Source: Ceratotherium simum simum
Taxonomy: Eukaryota > Chordata > Mammalia > Perissodactyla > Rhinocerotidae
Direction of reading: 5' to 3'
NCBI RefSeq assembly: GCF_000283155.1
Contig: NW_004454239.1
Coordinates: 5,007,095-5,071,094, forward strand
Length of the DNA: 64,000 nucleotides
Positions 45,401-57,029 of this stretch are shown here, one piece after another; positions within the stretch are counted from its first letter, which is position 1; each line of letters begins with the position of its first letter. A program made the translations under genes and the position numbers. The notes beneath the pieces were generated by a model. It did not search any database. It was given only the letters and a program-made list of their open reading frames with translations, and was not told where the DNA came from.

Positions 45401-48400
45401 CCAGGAGGCGCGGGGGGGTGAGGATTGGAGATAGCTGGCGCACGTGTTGGGTGGAGGAGCCAACCAGGGGCAGTCAGAGGACCCCCGAGAGTGGAGATAT
45501 AGTCAGGGCATCGTACAGCTGCCCCAAGGAAGGCTCCCCATCCTGTCCCTGGACTTCTGAGATTTTGTAGGCACTTACGGGATCAAATTAATTTCTACTG
45601 AAGTCAAGCTTCTCTTTATCATACCTTCCCTCCCCTTCCCCTTTTCTTGAAAATGCCATTCTGCTCCATTCATTCAAAAAGCATTTACTGAGTGACAGCT
45701 CTGAGCCTGACCCCGGTCAGGTTCTGGGCCACACTCAATATGGCTTCTGTGGCAGTTCACAGCGGACCCCATTTCCTGGGGTGCTGAGCAGTGCTGGGAG
45801 GTGGTGCGTTGTCCGGATAGCTCAGGCCGTGCTTGAATAGGAATCAGCTTCTTTGCTTTCGTCCAGGGAGCAAAAAGTAGGGGGTCCACGGTCCATATTC
45901 AGAGCTTCAACCCTGTTTTGTGTGACTTGCACAAGATGAGGACCAACTGCCCCAAAGTCCACTATGCCGGCTGGGCCTGGACCTTGAATGTGCAGGATGG
46001 TCACTGGCAGAGGGGGAGGTCCCTGGTAAATGAGGGTCTTCTTGGGGTCGTGTGGGACTTGGCTCTGTAGAGCCTGAGGACACAGACACAGCTTGGTCCC
46101 AGGTCAGGCATGGACACCCCCAGCACAGACCCTGGCCTCCTGGGCTGGCAGCTTGGGGGTGTCTGAATTAAAAACAAAACAAAAACAAAAACACAATACT
46201 TTCTAGTCTATGGCAATATCGTGTTTCTCTCCTCTGGCCTCTCACTGTTGTTCTTTCTGTCTTTAAATTAACATGTCTAAATAGAGATGCAGCTCTATAA
46301 GATTACCATGAATTACTTTCTTAAAAGAATAAGTGGAAATGGAGCTTCTTTTTCCCAAACAGATATTTATGCTCATCCTACTGAAAGTCCTAGAAGAATG
46401 TGTGTTCTGGTCTACAGTTAATGCAGAGTAATCTGAGTTTCCAGGACATTGCATCCTGAGAGCAGGTCCAGCCTCCGGGGCTCTCTGGGTGCTGGAGTCT
46501 TAAAATCCTCAGTAAAACCTGGTTTTGGCCAAGAGAAAACCAGCTGCAGAAAAGCTAGAGAAAGCCATTCCCCAGGGCTGTTGAAAGGGCCTGACTGCGA
46601 GTGAGGTCTTACACCATGTGCACGAAGAGTCAGGACAGAGCCAGCACTGTCGGCCTTATCTCTGCCTCTCCGTCCTTTGGGAACACTAATGGCCTGAAAT
46701 GAATTCAGCTCCATTGTTTTTACTCAAGAGCTGGAGGAGAAGTTGTTTGTTGTTCACAGGGCCCCAAAGTTCACTGTGTCCTGCTTTATGCTCCCTGTTT
46801 ACTCTAGGCTTTCTCGAGGCTCCAGCAGAGAAGGAAGAATTTTATTATTATTTTTTTAACCCAGAAGCTCCTCCTGGGTCCTCCTCTGCACCGTTCATCT
46901 TAGTGGGGTGTGAGTTCATGTTGGACACACGTGTGCATCGTTTATGAGCACATTTGTGTGGGGGGAAGCCTGCTCTTGGGCCATGTCCACAGAGCACAGT
47001 GTGGGTCATGGGGGCTCATCAGCTCCAGCTTCACGGGGTGGTGATGGTGTCCCCCCAGGTGTTTGGACCCTCCCCTGGGAGTCTCGAATCCTTTCTCAGG
47101 TGGGGAGGGAGGGAGTAGGAGGGGTGTGAAGGTTGGCGATGCTGCCCCCTCCCCACCCCATACCCCATCATGGTCTGAGCCAGGTCTTGAAGGCCAGGCT
47201 GGACCCAGGCTGACCATGGCCTTGGTGAGGGTCTGCCTAGCTGTTCCGGTGCACACCAGCAGCCAGCGGGCTTGTCTGACCAACGTCTCCTCACATTGTG
47301 GGATCCTGGCCAGGAGGGGTCCCCTGGCAGGAACAGAATTTTCAGGGTGACTCAGAGGAGAGTCAGCGTGATGAGCTGTAACTGTAAATGTCCCTCGCTT
47401 CCTGGGGCTGTTTGGACAGATTCCAAGACACCACCTGATGATACCGGGCTTTGACTTCAGCCCGGTCACCACTTCCTCCTTTGGCTCAGGTACCAGAGGC
47501 CCGTGACACAAAGGCTGCATTGGAGGTGGCCACCGAGGACAGTGGAACAGCAGGTGCGCTCAGCCGGAGGACTGGGTGTCTGGCAGAGTGGGCCGCCAGG
47601 GGTGCCAGCCGGGAGTGAGGTCTCCTGCCTGCAGTGCCAGAAACGGAGAGAGATGCAAGTCCGTCTGGCCTTTCCAGTCAGACCCACGGAATTCACTAAG
47701 GCCACATGCCCTTAGAAAATCCCAGGTTTCTACTGGACTGTAGGAAGAAAAAAGGGCAGGTGATCGAAAACAACTTCAGAAGTAGTTTCTTTATCTCCAG
47801 TATTGTTGTACTATAAAAGGAACATAAATTGTTGTAAAAAAGGTAATTACAGAAGTGTACAAAATCACACACACAGACGGGCTCCCGCTCCCACACCACA
47901 CAGACACCCTCTCTAGATAAGGACTGTTAACTATTGGTGAGTACCTCCTACCAGCTGAAATAAGCAGGTCATTAGCTGGGTCTGGAAATCCATTTGATTC
48001 AGGCAGATGTTGGTGATTGTAAAAGCTTCGTTATCCGTTCAGCATGTTGAGAGAGAATGTGAGGGGCACACGGTCGGTGTTGATACAGATTTGTAGAACT
48101 GACTGAAGGGAGCCTCTCGGTAAAGGTTGTGGCTGTGTTGATTCCTATTGTGCCCCACCCCTACCCCGTGTGAATGCATCAGGCAGCTGGAGGGAGGCAG
48201 CTGAGCCTCGACCTCCAGCCCTGACACCTGGCGGGGATCCTGGAAAAGCAAGAGGGCTATTTGCAAGTGCCAAATTCGTCTTTTAATTTTTATGGACGTG
48301 GAAAAGCTAGATTCTGTCCATCCAACCTGCCCTGAATCTCCAGTGTGGGGAAAAGTTGTTAGACCTGTGCATGTATTACAGGGTATTGCATGCTATTTCT

Positions 48401-51400
48401 GTGGCTTTCTGGTTGACAGCTTCTGGCTAACTCATAAACAAACAATTCTGTTTTCCAGAGTTTGGTGATTGAGTGAGAGATTGCGTAAGTAGGAAGGAGT
48501 AAGAAAAGCAGAGAAATATCTCCATGCTAGAGAAGCAGCACAAAGCATCCACTCTCCCATACCCTGTGCAAGGGTCTCCAGCTGGGAGACCCTGCGCTGT
48601 CACCCCTCACTCTGTCTTACTCCTGATCTGGAGACTCCAAGTTCACACTGTGCCCTCAGTTTGCTGGAAACACATCTCCATGTGTGGGCTTTATCTTGGG
48701 CTGTGTGGAGGAAGGGCCCCCAGTGGTTCTCTGGGTGGAGGGGAGCCAGGCGCCAGGCAATGCCTAGAGCAGGGCCTCCATCTGAGGAAAGACAGCTCCG
48801 CTCCCTCTGAGTCTGCCTTCCCGGTGGCCTGGCCTGTCAGTCTCTGCAGGTGGAGGTTCAGTATCCTTTCCTTTCTTCCAAATCAAGTGTCTCCAGTTTT
48901 TGCTTAGCTGCTGCTCTTAAAGACTTGTTTCCCAGCTGAACAATCTCTCTGATGATTCTAATAAGGATGGTTTCAGTTGCAGGTGCCAGAAAAATCCAAT
49001 CCAGAATGGCTTAGGCAGAAAGACACACTGTGGTACATCCCTACAATGGAATTCTACTCAGCAATAAAGAGGAACAAACCACTGATAAATGCAACAAGAT
49101 GGAGGAATCACAAAGCATAATACTGAGCAACATAAGCCAAACACAAGAGAATGCATAGCGTATGATTCCATTTATATGAAGTTCTAGAACAGGCAGAAGT
49201 TATGGTGATAGAAACCAGAGTATTGGTTGCCAGAGGATGATGGAACGGTTCTATATTTTGATTAGAGTAGTGGTTACACAGGTGTATACATTTGTCCAAA
49301 CTTAAGGAACTATGTACTTAAAATCTATGTATTTTATGGTATGCAAATTACACCTCAATTTAAAAAATGGCTTAACAAAATAAGCCAGACAGAGAAAGAC
49401 AAACACTGCATGATTTCACTCATATGTGGAAGATAAACTAACACACAGACAGAGAGAGCAGAAGATAAACTAACACACAGACAGAGAGAGCAGTTTGGTG
49501 GTTACCAGGGGGAAGGGGGTTGGGAAGCGGGCACATGGGGTGAAGGGATGCATTTATATGGTGACTGACAAACAGTAATGTACAACTAAAAGTTCACAAT
49601 GTTATAAACTATTATGACACCAATAAAAAAAAAAGTGGCTTAGACAAGAAAGGGAATGCATTGGCTCCTGTAACTGAGAAGTCCAGAGGAATGGCTTCAG
49701 GCCAGGCTGGATCTAGGGCTCAAATGCTGCCACCAAGACTCAGTTTCTCAGCTCTGCTCCTGCAGGGTTGGCCTCATTTCTGGGGAGACATTGCCTTGCT
49801 GTGATAATGTGGCTGCAGCTGCCCAGTCTCACTTCTCCTAGGGTCAAGGTGGATGGGGGAAATGAAAGCTTCCTCCTGATGGACTCTGATTGTCCTATGT
49901 CACAAACTCACCCTGAACCAATCTCGGGGCCAGGGGCCTTCAATCTTCCCACTGGCTGGGCGTGAGTCCGATGTTCTTCCCCTTGGAAAGAAGGTGTGGG
50001 AGCGTGGGTTTACCACCCCTCTGCATCATGGGCTGCGAGGTGGGAGAGTGGGACCTGGGTCACTGTGCCCAAAGGACATGCAGTGATGCTGGGCAGACCT
50101 CAGCCAGGAAGCACAAGAGGGGTGTCTGGGCGTCGGCAGGCGAGCTCTCCCAGCATTCCCACACATTCCTGCTGCTCAGCCTGTCTCACAGCTCATCTTA
50201 GAGCAGCAGGAAGGACATGGGCTTAAGTCCCACTCCACCCTCACTGCCTCTGGGGTCTGGAGTAGCTCAGTTAACCTCCAAGCCTCAGAATTGTGGGATC
50301 TGAGATGCTGGGTCCACACCGGCTGCCTGACACATGGGAGAGGCCCACTAAGCTAGTGATGAAGATGAGGTTTCACTCAGTACTTGGTCTTCTTGGGTGT
50401 TGGCTGTTGGACCATCCTTCCATGTTTTGAGACCAATGCAAATGCCCAAACCTTAGTCTGGTAAGGGAACCAAGAGACTCCATGTAGGGGAAAGACTCAC
50501 TTCGCTGTAGGGCTTGTAGACGGTGACCCTCGAGGCCATGGCAGTTCACTTGCCCTCTCCCCTGCTCCAGGTTCCAGGCCAAGCAGGCGTGACAGGGGCT
50601 GCCCTGGTCCCGGCACAACCCCTCACTGCAGTCTTGGAGCAGCTCTACATCCTGCTGTGAACCGATCAAGAACTAAGCTGTGGGCAAGGACTGGGGGTCC
50701 CCACCAGCAGAGGCCCCCTGGCAGGGGCCAGTGGATAGCGAAACAGCCTCTGGTGATGCCAGGGGTTCTTTCTGGCTGTCTTGCCCAGATTCACCTCTTG
50801 AAGCTCCGGGAAGTTTCCAAATAGCCCTGTGGGCGTTTCTGGTGTTTCCAGCAGGCCCAGCGTTCCTACCTGTCAGTAAGAAGTAATGTAGTTTTGAGTC
50901 CAATTACTCAGTCACATCTAATCCTAAGCATTCCTATGTGTTATCTAGAAACTTGACCCCACATCTGTGGGCTGGTTAGGGTGTAGCCATTCCAGGCCAG
51001 CCAGAAGTTGGGTAAAGTATAGAAGCAGGAAAAAGTTCTTATCCGTGAGCTGGAATGACTGCTTATCTTAGCTCTGGGAATGTACATAAAGGAATTAGTT
51101 ATTAAAGCTTCTCTATAAAAATGGAACATTTGGCTTTGGCGAACCATGTAACTTTTTTTTTTTTTTTTTGTGAGGAAGATCAGCCCTGAGCTGACATCTG
51201 ATGCCGATCCTCCTCATTTTTGCTGAGGAAGATTGGCCCTGAGCTAACATCTGTGCCCATCTTCCTCCACTTTATATGAGACGCTGCCATAGCACGGCGT
51301 GACAAGTGGTGCGTCGGTGTGCGCCCGGGATCTGAACCCGCGAACCCTTGGGCCGCCGCAGCGGAGCGCGCGCACTTAACCGCTTGTGCCACTGGGCCAG

Positions 51401-54400
51401 CCCTGAACCATGTAATTTTTGAGTCAGATTGAACCATCCCTTCATAGTAATTTTAGGAAGTGGAAAGGAAAGAGGCTGGCAATTATTTTAGTCCTTTAAT
51501 ATTAAATTAGCTTAATATTAAAGACATTTTAATCTTATATCTGAAAAAAGACAGTTTTCTGATTTTTGTTTTAAATCAGAGATTATTTAATTGTTTTGAA
51601 AGATGTTAACTTTGAGACCATTCCAAGTCCGATTCTGAATATCTGTGTAATTTGAACTTGGGGGGTGCTGTGTGGGAGCAGATGGGTGGTGATCTGCTGG
51701 CGAGTAAGAAGGAGAAATCTTTGTGAAAGGAGAAACGTAACTCGTTTCTGACCCACTAGTCCAAAGGCCACTGATATGGGAATCCCTGAGAAGTTGGAGC
51801 TATGGATAACCCGCTTCTCCCTCCTTGGGGTTGAGGCCATGGGCATGGCTTGGGCAGAGGTGGGGGAGGCTAGGTATGTGCAGAGCTGCCATGGCAGTGA
51901 CACAGCTGGAGAGAAAGGGCAGTCTCCTCACCAGTACTGCCCATCAGCCACTCCCAGGGCATAACCACAGCCCCTTCAGTGGGCAGAACCTAAAGATAAG
52001 CATCAGAAAGGAATGGGGCCCTCACTCAGGTTCCAGGACTGCTACCTGCTGAGCTGGGAAGAACACCACTAGGTTAAAATGAAACTTTTGTTCTGAGCTT
52101 AAACTATTCAGAATGAAACATTGCAATCCACATACTCCAGGAAATAAGGAACAGAGAACATAGGCAATTCACTGAAAAAGAAGTTCAAGCGATCAATAAT
52201 ATATGAAACATATGTTTACCTTCGCTAATAATAAGTGCGAATTGGAAGAATGGCATACCTGTTTCTGCATATCAACTTGGCAAAGATTAAAAATAATGCT
52301 TTTCAACTCAGCAATGAAAAGACTGATAACCCAGTTTAAAAATAGGCAAAGAATCGGAATTGTTATTTCTTCAAAGTAGATGTACAGTTGGCCAATAAGC
52401 ACATGAAAAGATGTTCAACATCATTAGCCATCAGGGAAATGTGAATCAAAACCACAGTGACGTATCTCACACCCAGGGTTGGCTATAATAAAAAAGACCA
52501 TAACAAGTGTCAGTGAGACTATGGGTAAATTGGGACCCTCACAGACTCTTGGGAATGTAAAATAGTATAGCCACTTTGGAAAATAGTTTGACAGTTCCTC
52601 AAATGGTTAAACCTAGAATCAGTCATATGACACAGCAATTCCACTTGCAGATATGTAGCCGAGAGAGAGGAAAACATGCTTTCACATAAAAACTTATACA
52701 CAAACAGCCCTATTCATAATAGCCAAAAAGTGAAAACCGCCCCCAAATGTCTATCAACTGAGGAATGGATAGATAAATGTGGGATATCCGTGTAGTGGAG
52801 TATTATTCAGGGACATAAAGAAATGAAGTACTGACATGCGCTACATCATGGATGAACCTTGAAAACATCGTACTGAGTGAAAGAAGCCCATCACAAAAGA
52901 CCACACATTGTATGATTCCGCTTATATGAAAAGTCCAGAATAAGCAAATCTATACAGACAGAAGGTAAATTCATGGTTGCCTAAGGCTGGGGGGAGGGGA
53001 CAGGAATGAGGGAGAGCCTTTGCTGGGTGATAATTGGGCTGGTGTGGGATGGGAGGTGGGGGGGGGAGGTGCCCCCAAAGAGATTTGATCCCTGTAACTC
53101 TGCCCTAGAAATAGACCTTCAAGAAAAGTATTGACGTTTATAAAGATTCACGTTGGGGCTGGCCCAGTGGAGTAGTGGTTAAGTTCAGTGCTCTCTGCTT
53201 TGGCAGCCGAGGGTTCGCACGCACGTTCAGATCCCAGGCACGGACTTACACACTGCTCCTCAAGCCATGCTGTGGCGGTGTCCCATATACAAACTAGAGG
53301 AAGATTGACACAAGTGTTGCTCGGGGACAATCTTCCTCACCAAAAAAAAAGAAATTCATGTTTACAAGTATGCATCAGGGGCCAGCCCGGTGGCACAAGC
53401 GGTTAGGTGCACGCGCTCTGCTGTGGCCTCCTGGGGTTCGCCGGTTCAGATCCTGGGCACGCACTGACTCACTGCTTGTCAAGCCACGCCGTGGCAGCGT
53501 CCCACTTAAAGTGGAGGAAGATGGGCATGGATGTTAGCCCAGGGCCAGTCTTCCTCAGCAAAAAGAGGAGGATTGGCAGATGTTAGCTCAGGGCCGATTT
53601 TCCTCACACACACACACAAAAAACAACAAGTATGCATCAAATAATTATATATAATAGCAGAAACTTGGACACCATCTAAATGTCCAAGTATAAGGAAATG
53701 GTAAATCCTAAAAAAAAGGCAATATAATGCTGTCATTAAAATCATGGTTTTGAGAATCGTTTCATAATAAAGGAAATTTTCGTGATACAGTACTAAGTGA
53801 GAAAACAGTAAACTGGATGTGCCACTGTGCAGAAGAGGGTTAACATGGCAGGCCTGAGGCTGCTGTCTTTAGAGAGGCCTGCTGGCAAGGGTGGTCCCTG
53901 CCTGGTGTCGGGGAACATGGCCCTTGGAGTGTTCCCTCCATCCCCTAAGTGATCATGTTGGCTCTCGGTGCCCAAACTAACGGCACAAACTATGTGGTTA
54001 TAATGAACACCTGCTTTCCTTCTGGGAGCCGGAAATTTTGGTCCATGCTGGGCAGAGGGTGCCTTTGTGATCAGCCCCCAGTAAAAACCCTGGGCGTTGA
54101 TTCTCTGATGGGCTAACCTGGACGGAGACATCGCATACCTGTTGCTGCGTTTTTGTTGCTAGGGAAAGAGTGCCCCGTGTGACCCCTCCTGGGAGGGAAG
54201 AAGCCTAAGGAAGCCTGCACATGGCTCCTCCAGACTCCGCCCTTTGTCCCTACCATCCAGCTGTCGTAAATCTTAGCTTTGAGTGCAACTGTGTGCTGAG
54301 GCCTGGGCGTCCTACCAAATCTCCAAACAGGGTGGTCTTGGGGCCTCCCAGCACGGCCACAAATGTGGAAAATAACAGCATGCATATAAAATAGATGGGC

Positions 54401-54737
54401 AGGAAGGAGACCAATTTGCAGTGGCTGTTTTGGAGCTGTGTTGTTATGAGTGGCTTTTCTTTTCTTTTTTTTTACTTTTCAATATTTTATATATTTTCCA
54501 TGTTGATATTACTTTTATTTTCAGAAAAGTTTCGTTTTTAAAACATTTTCTGTGATACTAAACATTGTCATCATTTTTAGAGTGGCTAACCTCTGAAGTG
54601 GCATCTCTCGTTTCCCCTTAGGGTTGCAATCCCCTTGCACAAACTGGCCGGAGCAAACTGCAGAATCAAAGGGCAGCCTTGAACCAGCAGATCCTGAAAG
54701 CCGTGCGGATGAGAACAGGAGCAGAAAACCTTCTGAA
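42338..54737 (+). CDS. RHPN2: RHPN2, rhophilin-2 (first two coding exons only)
   Basis: Plus-strand gene recognised by [20 protein letters not shown] joined to [20 protein letters not shown]. Rhophilin-2 is a cytoplasmic scaffold that binds active RhoA through an N-terminal HR1 repeat, followed by BRO1 and PDZ domains (about 686 residues in human). The window holds codons 1-61 and two bases of codon 62, that is, the beginning of the HR1 coiled coil. The BRO1 and PDZ parts lie right of the window. Exon phases (0 after exon 1, 2 after exon 2) fit the known protein. It is divergent to GPATCH1. Span includes the 12.2 kb intron 1; intron 2 (54738 to the window end) has no recognisable exon 3. Confidence 0.95.
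48942..49960 (+). repeat. Old interspersed repeat split by LINE-1 insertion
   Basis: Left flank ends CAGAATGGCTTAGGCAGAAA and the right side resumes TGGCTTAGACAAGAAAGGGA then GGCTCCTGTAACTGAGAAGT, which together read as one familiar mammalian repeat. I cannot name its family. Confidence 0.55.
49005..49632 (+). mobile_element. LINE-1 3' remnants (two pieces, same direction)
   Basis: First piece: ACAATGGAATTCTACTCAGC, then ATTCCATTTATATGAAGTTC. Second piece: AAGCCAGACAGAGAAAGACA, CATGATTTCACTCATATGTG, CAATAAAAAAAAAAG tail. The second also carries a 32-bp direct duplication at 49431-49494. Confidence 0.78.
51153..51404 (-). mobile_element. ERE-type SINE, reverse
   Basis: T18 start, GAGGAAGATTGGCCCTGAGC, GCGCACTTAACCGCTTGTGC, GGGCCAGCCC. 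Target duplication GAACCATGTAA (51141-51151 and 51405-51415) is perfect, so a late insertion. Confidence 0.94.
52280..53090 (+). mobile_element. LINE-1 ORF2 end and 3' region
   Basis: CACATGAAAAGATGTTCAAC, ATCAGGGAAATGTGAATCAA, CATAATAGCCAAAAAGTGAA, GGAGTATTATTCAGGGACAT, CATCATGGATGAACCTTGAA: ordered LINE-1 ORF2 3' half. Numerous stops. Confidence 0.88.
53155..53347 (+). mobile_element. ERE-type SINE, short
   Basis: Head GGGGCTGGCCCAGTGGAGTA, GTTCAGATCCCAGGCACGG, a single body unit, A-tail. Target duplication AAAGATTCACGTT / AAAGAAATTCATGTT. Confidence 0.9.
53378..53626 (+). mobile_element. ERE-type SINE, perfect target duplication
   Basis: Head GGGGCCAGCCCGGTGGCACA, two body units, CACACACACACA-AAAAAAC tail. 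CAAGTATGCATCA flanks it exactly (53365-53377, 53627-53639). Landed 30 bp after the neighbouring copy. Confidence 0.95.
53820..54400 (+). mobile_element. Solo LTR-like segment (family A, copy 1)
   Basis: Shares an ordered series with 62720-63284: CTTTCCTTCTGGGAGCCGGA, a GTAAAAACCCTGGGCGTTGA stretch, CCTGTTGCTG-type middle, and GGGTGGTCTTGGGG end. No internal retroviral genes. LTR identity is inferred from layout; exact family not assigned. About 220 bp upstream of RHPN2 exon 2. Confidence 0.65.
54622..54737 (+). CDS. RHPN2: RHPN2 coding exon 2 (start of HR1 repeat)
   Basis: Residues 24-61 plus two bases: [20 protein letters not shown], then [18 protein letters not shown]. Acceptor TTTCCCCTTAG|GGTT, donor CTGAA|GTAGGT. 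The stop TAG seen by reading through belongs to the intron. The heptad-like hydrophobic spacing agrees with an HR1 antiparallel coiled coil. Confidence 0.96.
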
Positions 54738-55029
54738 GTAGGTGTCTGCTGGTCCCACTGCCTCAGCTGGGAGCCCAGCCTCTCCTGAGGCCTATCGATC
54801 CACTCCCTAAACTCCTAGGCCTACCCAGCCTCCCCTCCAGCTCTCGGCTGCAGCTTTGGGTTTCCTCATTTCTGGCACCTGGAGAAGGCCCTTTCTTGCC
54901 TTGAGCTTGGTTATGCTAAAGACAAGTATTTTACCCAGCCTGTTTGTGTGTTTGGGGACAGGCGGACAATGGGGGAAGTCCAGTTATTGCATTTGTGTTT
55001 GTTTTTCCTGCTTTCTGTGGGACTCGTCT

Positions 55030-55095
55030 ATTTTCCCTACTGCCTAGTACTGTGCTGGTCTAGCATCACAGCTTGGTAAATGTTTGTTGAATGTG
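55030..55095 (+). repeat. L2 3' tip
   Basis: GGTAAATGTTTGTTGAATGT is the standard L2 terminus. Nothing else identifiable in 55100-56600. Confidence 0.5.
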
Positions 55096-56629
55096 TAAAG
55101 GAAAGGAAGGCAGACAGGAGGGATTGGGGGCAATTCTATTGCCAGCATCCATCTCTCTCATGAGAGGAGCCCAGTACAGCTCTGTACTCTTGGGGCATTC
55201 ATTATTCTGCTGTCATGGTAAAATAGTTACTTATCAAGCATAGAACTCAGTGAAGCCTTACCTGTGTTGTAGGCAGCTCTAAGCCTCCCCATACCCTTCA
55301 ATGCAACGCAAGACGATGTGCCAGCTGCCTCTTGTTGACAAAGAGTGCAGACTTGCTTCTTTCTTCAGAGTCCTAGGGGTAATTCTTGTCAGCCCCATGC
55401 TGCCTTCTGCACTGGGTAGTCGAGGCAGACACCATGCCTGCTGCCCTAGTAAGTGAGGCAGATGCCTGCTGGAGCCCCAGAAAGAGATGTGGAATGCTTG
55501 CAGGGACCTGGAACCCTGAAACCTGGCAGGGAACCCAGGAACCTGGCAGGATATGGATAATGGGTGTTCCCAATGGGTCTGCTCCACTGTCGGAGGCCTC
55601 AGGGAGTCCAGAGGCTGCCCAGAAAGTTGTTGGGAAAAACAAATATGCCAAACTGGGTGTTTATAAAAGAGCCTCAAGGCTCTGGTAGTCACAGATAGGT
55701 AAGAATGGCGTGATCGGCTCCTCCGTGTGGCCGCTCACCTGGGCGCTCAATAAAGACAGGAGGAAGGTTTCTGACCATGAACTTGGAGTAAATTCATTTC
55801 TGAATCAGTCTATATTTGCTCCTTAGGAAAGATCTCTGAGATACTAACTGGTGGGAGAGAAAGGTGCAGGGCAGCATGCCCTGTGTGTGTGTCTAAAGGA
55901 TTTGTACATGTGCTTTTTGCATGCGCAGACTTCTTCCAAAAGGGATTAAGAAAGAAGCTGTTAGTAGAGTCCGCTCCTGGGACTAAGACCAGGGTCGGGG
56001 GGTGGAGGTGACTCTCTTTTTCACCTACCCCCCTCAGTGTCTGAATGTCCTTTTACAGAGTGTGTGAATTACTTTTATTCGTTTTTACTGTAAAACACTG
56101 CGAAGCCACAGACGAATAATGTAAGCAACCCCCTGAGCCTGCACTGGGTCTGGAACGACAGTGCTGGCTTTGCCTGTGGCAGTTTTGTTACTTGTGAACC
56201 AGCAGAGGACACGAGTCCTGGGGGGGCCGTGTGTCTGGGAACCTCTTCTCCAGCTACTTCTGTAACAGGGTGGAAGGGAGGTTGTCACCGGAGGAGCCTG
56301 GGAAAATATTGTAACATTTCACCTTTTAAAATGTCTGACAGTGTCCCTGTCCCCAGAGGAGTCTGGACCTGGGATATTGTCGGGTCCACAGCCCAGTGGA
56401 CATCATGCAGGCAGTGCAACTGGGGAGAGGCCCCCGACTTGGGGAGCACCTGCCGTGTGCCGGGCTTGCCACGCTGGGAAGGCTGCAGGCGTGGCCCCCT
56501 GGAGTGTTTTGTGGCTGTGGGTTTGGTTGACAGTCTGATAGGCCAGCTCTGCAGCCGAGGGGGCAGGTGGGCAGCCCTGACCGTGGCCTCCCCAGGCAGG
56601 GGGATGTATTTGCCTGTGCAGTCACCCGA

Positions 56630-56730
56630 CAGATGCACGTGCTGAGCACCGACTAAGTGGCGGGCCATGTTTGAAGCACAAGGAGATAAGGCTGTAAGTA
56701 ATTCAAACGAGGCCCTGCCTTCCTGATTAA
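56630..56730 (+). repeat. MIR-like fragment
   Basis: ACGTGCTGAGCACCGACTAA, AGGAGATAAGGCTGTAAGTA, CGAGGCCCTGCCTTCCTGAT resembles the MIR/L2 start order. Weak. Confidence 0.4.
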
Positions 56731-57003
56731 TCTCTCGTGGGGCCTTCATATACAAGCAAGCAAATCCAGTCACTTCCGGAGGCGATGCTTCTAGGGAGTC
56801 GATGAGAGGGAAGTGGGGTAGGGGTTGATGCGTGGTAAGATAGAGAGTGGTCAGGGAGGCCCTCTCTGACCAGGGATGTGACATGTCTAAGGCAGGAACT
56901 GGGGCGGTTTGTCTGTCTTGCTGTTAATGACACCAGCAAACAGCCTCTCTGAGGCGCAAGGCTGGCTCGAGCTCATTGTCAGGTGGGCAGTGGTTGAGCT
57001 GGC

Positions 57004-57029
57004 GGGGATGGGGGTGGGGGTGGGTGGGG
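57004..57029 (+). other. Predicted G-quadruplex motif
   Basis: Five G-runs (4, 5, 5, 3 and 4) with loops AT, T, T and T. Canonical, very short loops, in RHPN2 intron 2 on the coding strand. Confidence 0.8.

Noticed and set aside
56285..56884. 199-codon reverse open frame
   Set aside because: No splice sites or recognisable domain; low-information GC-rich intron sequence and a MIR-like fragment.
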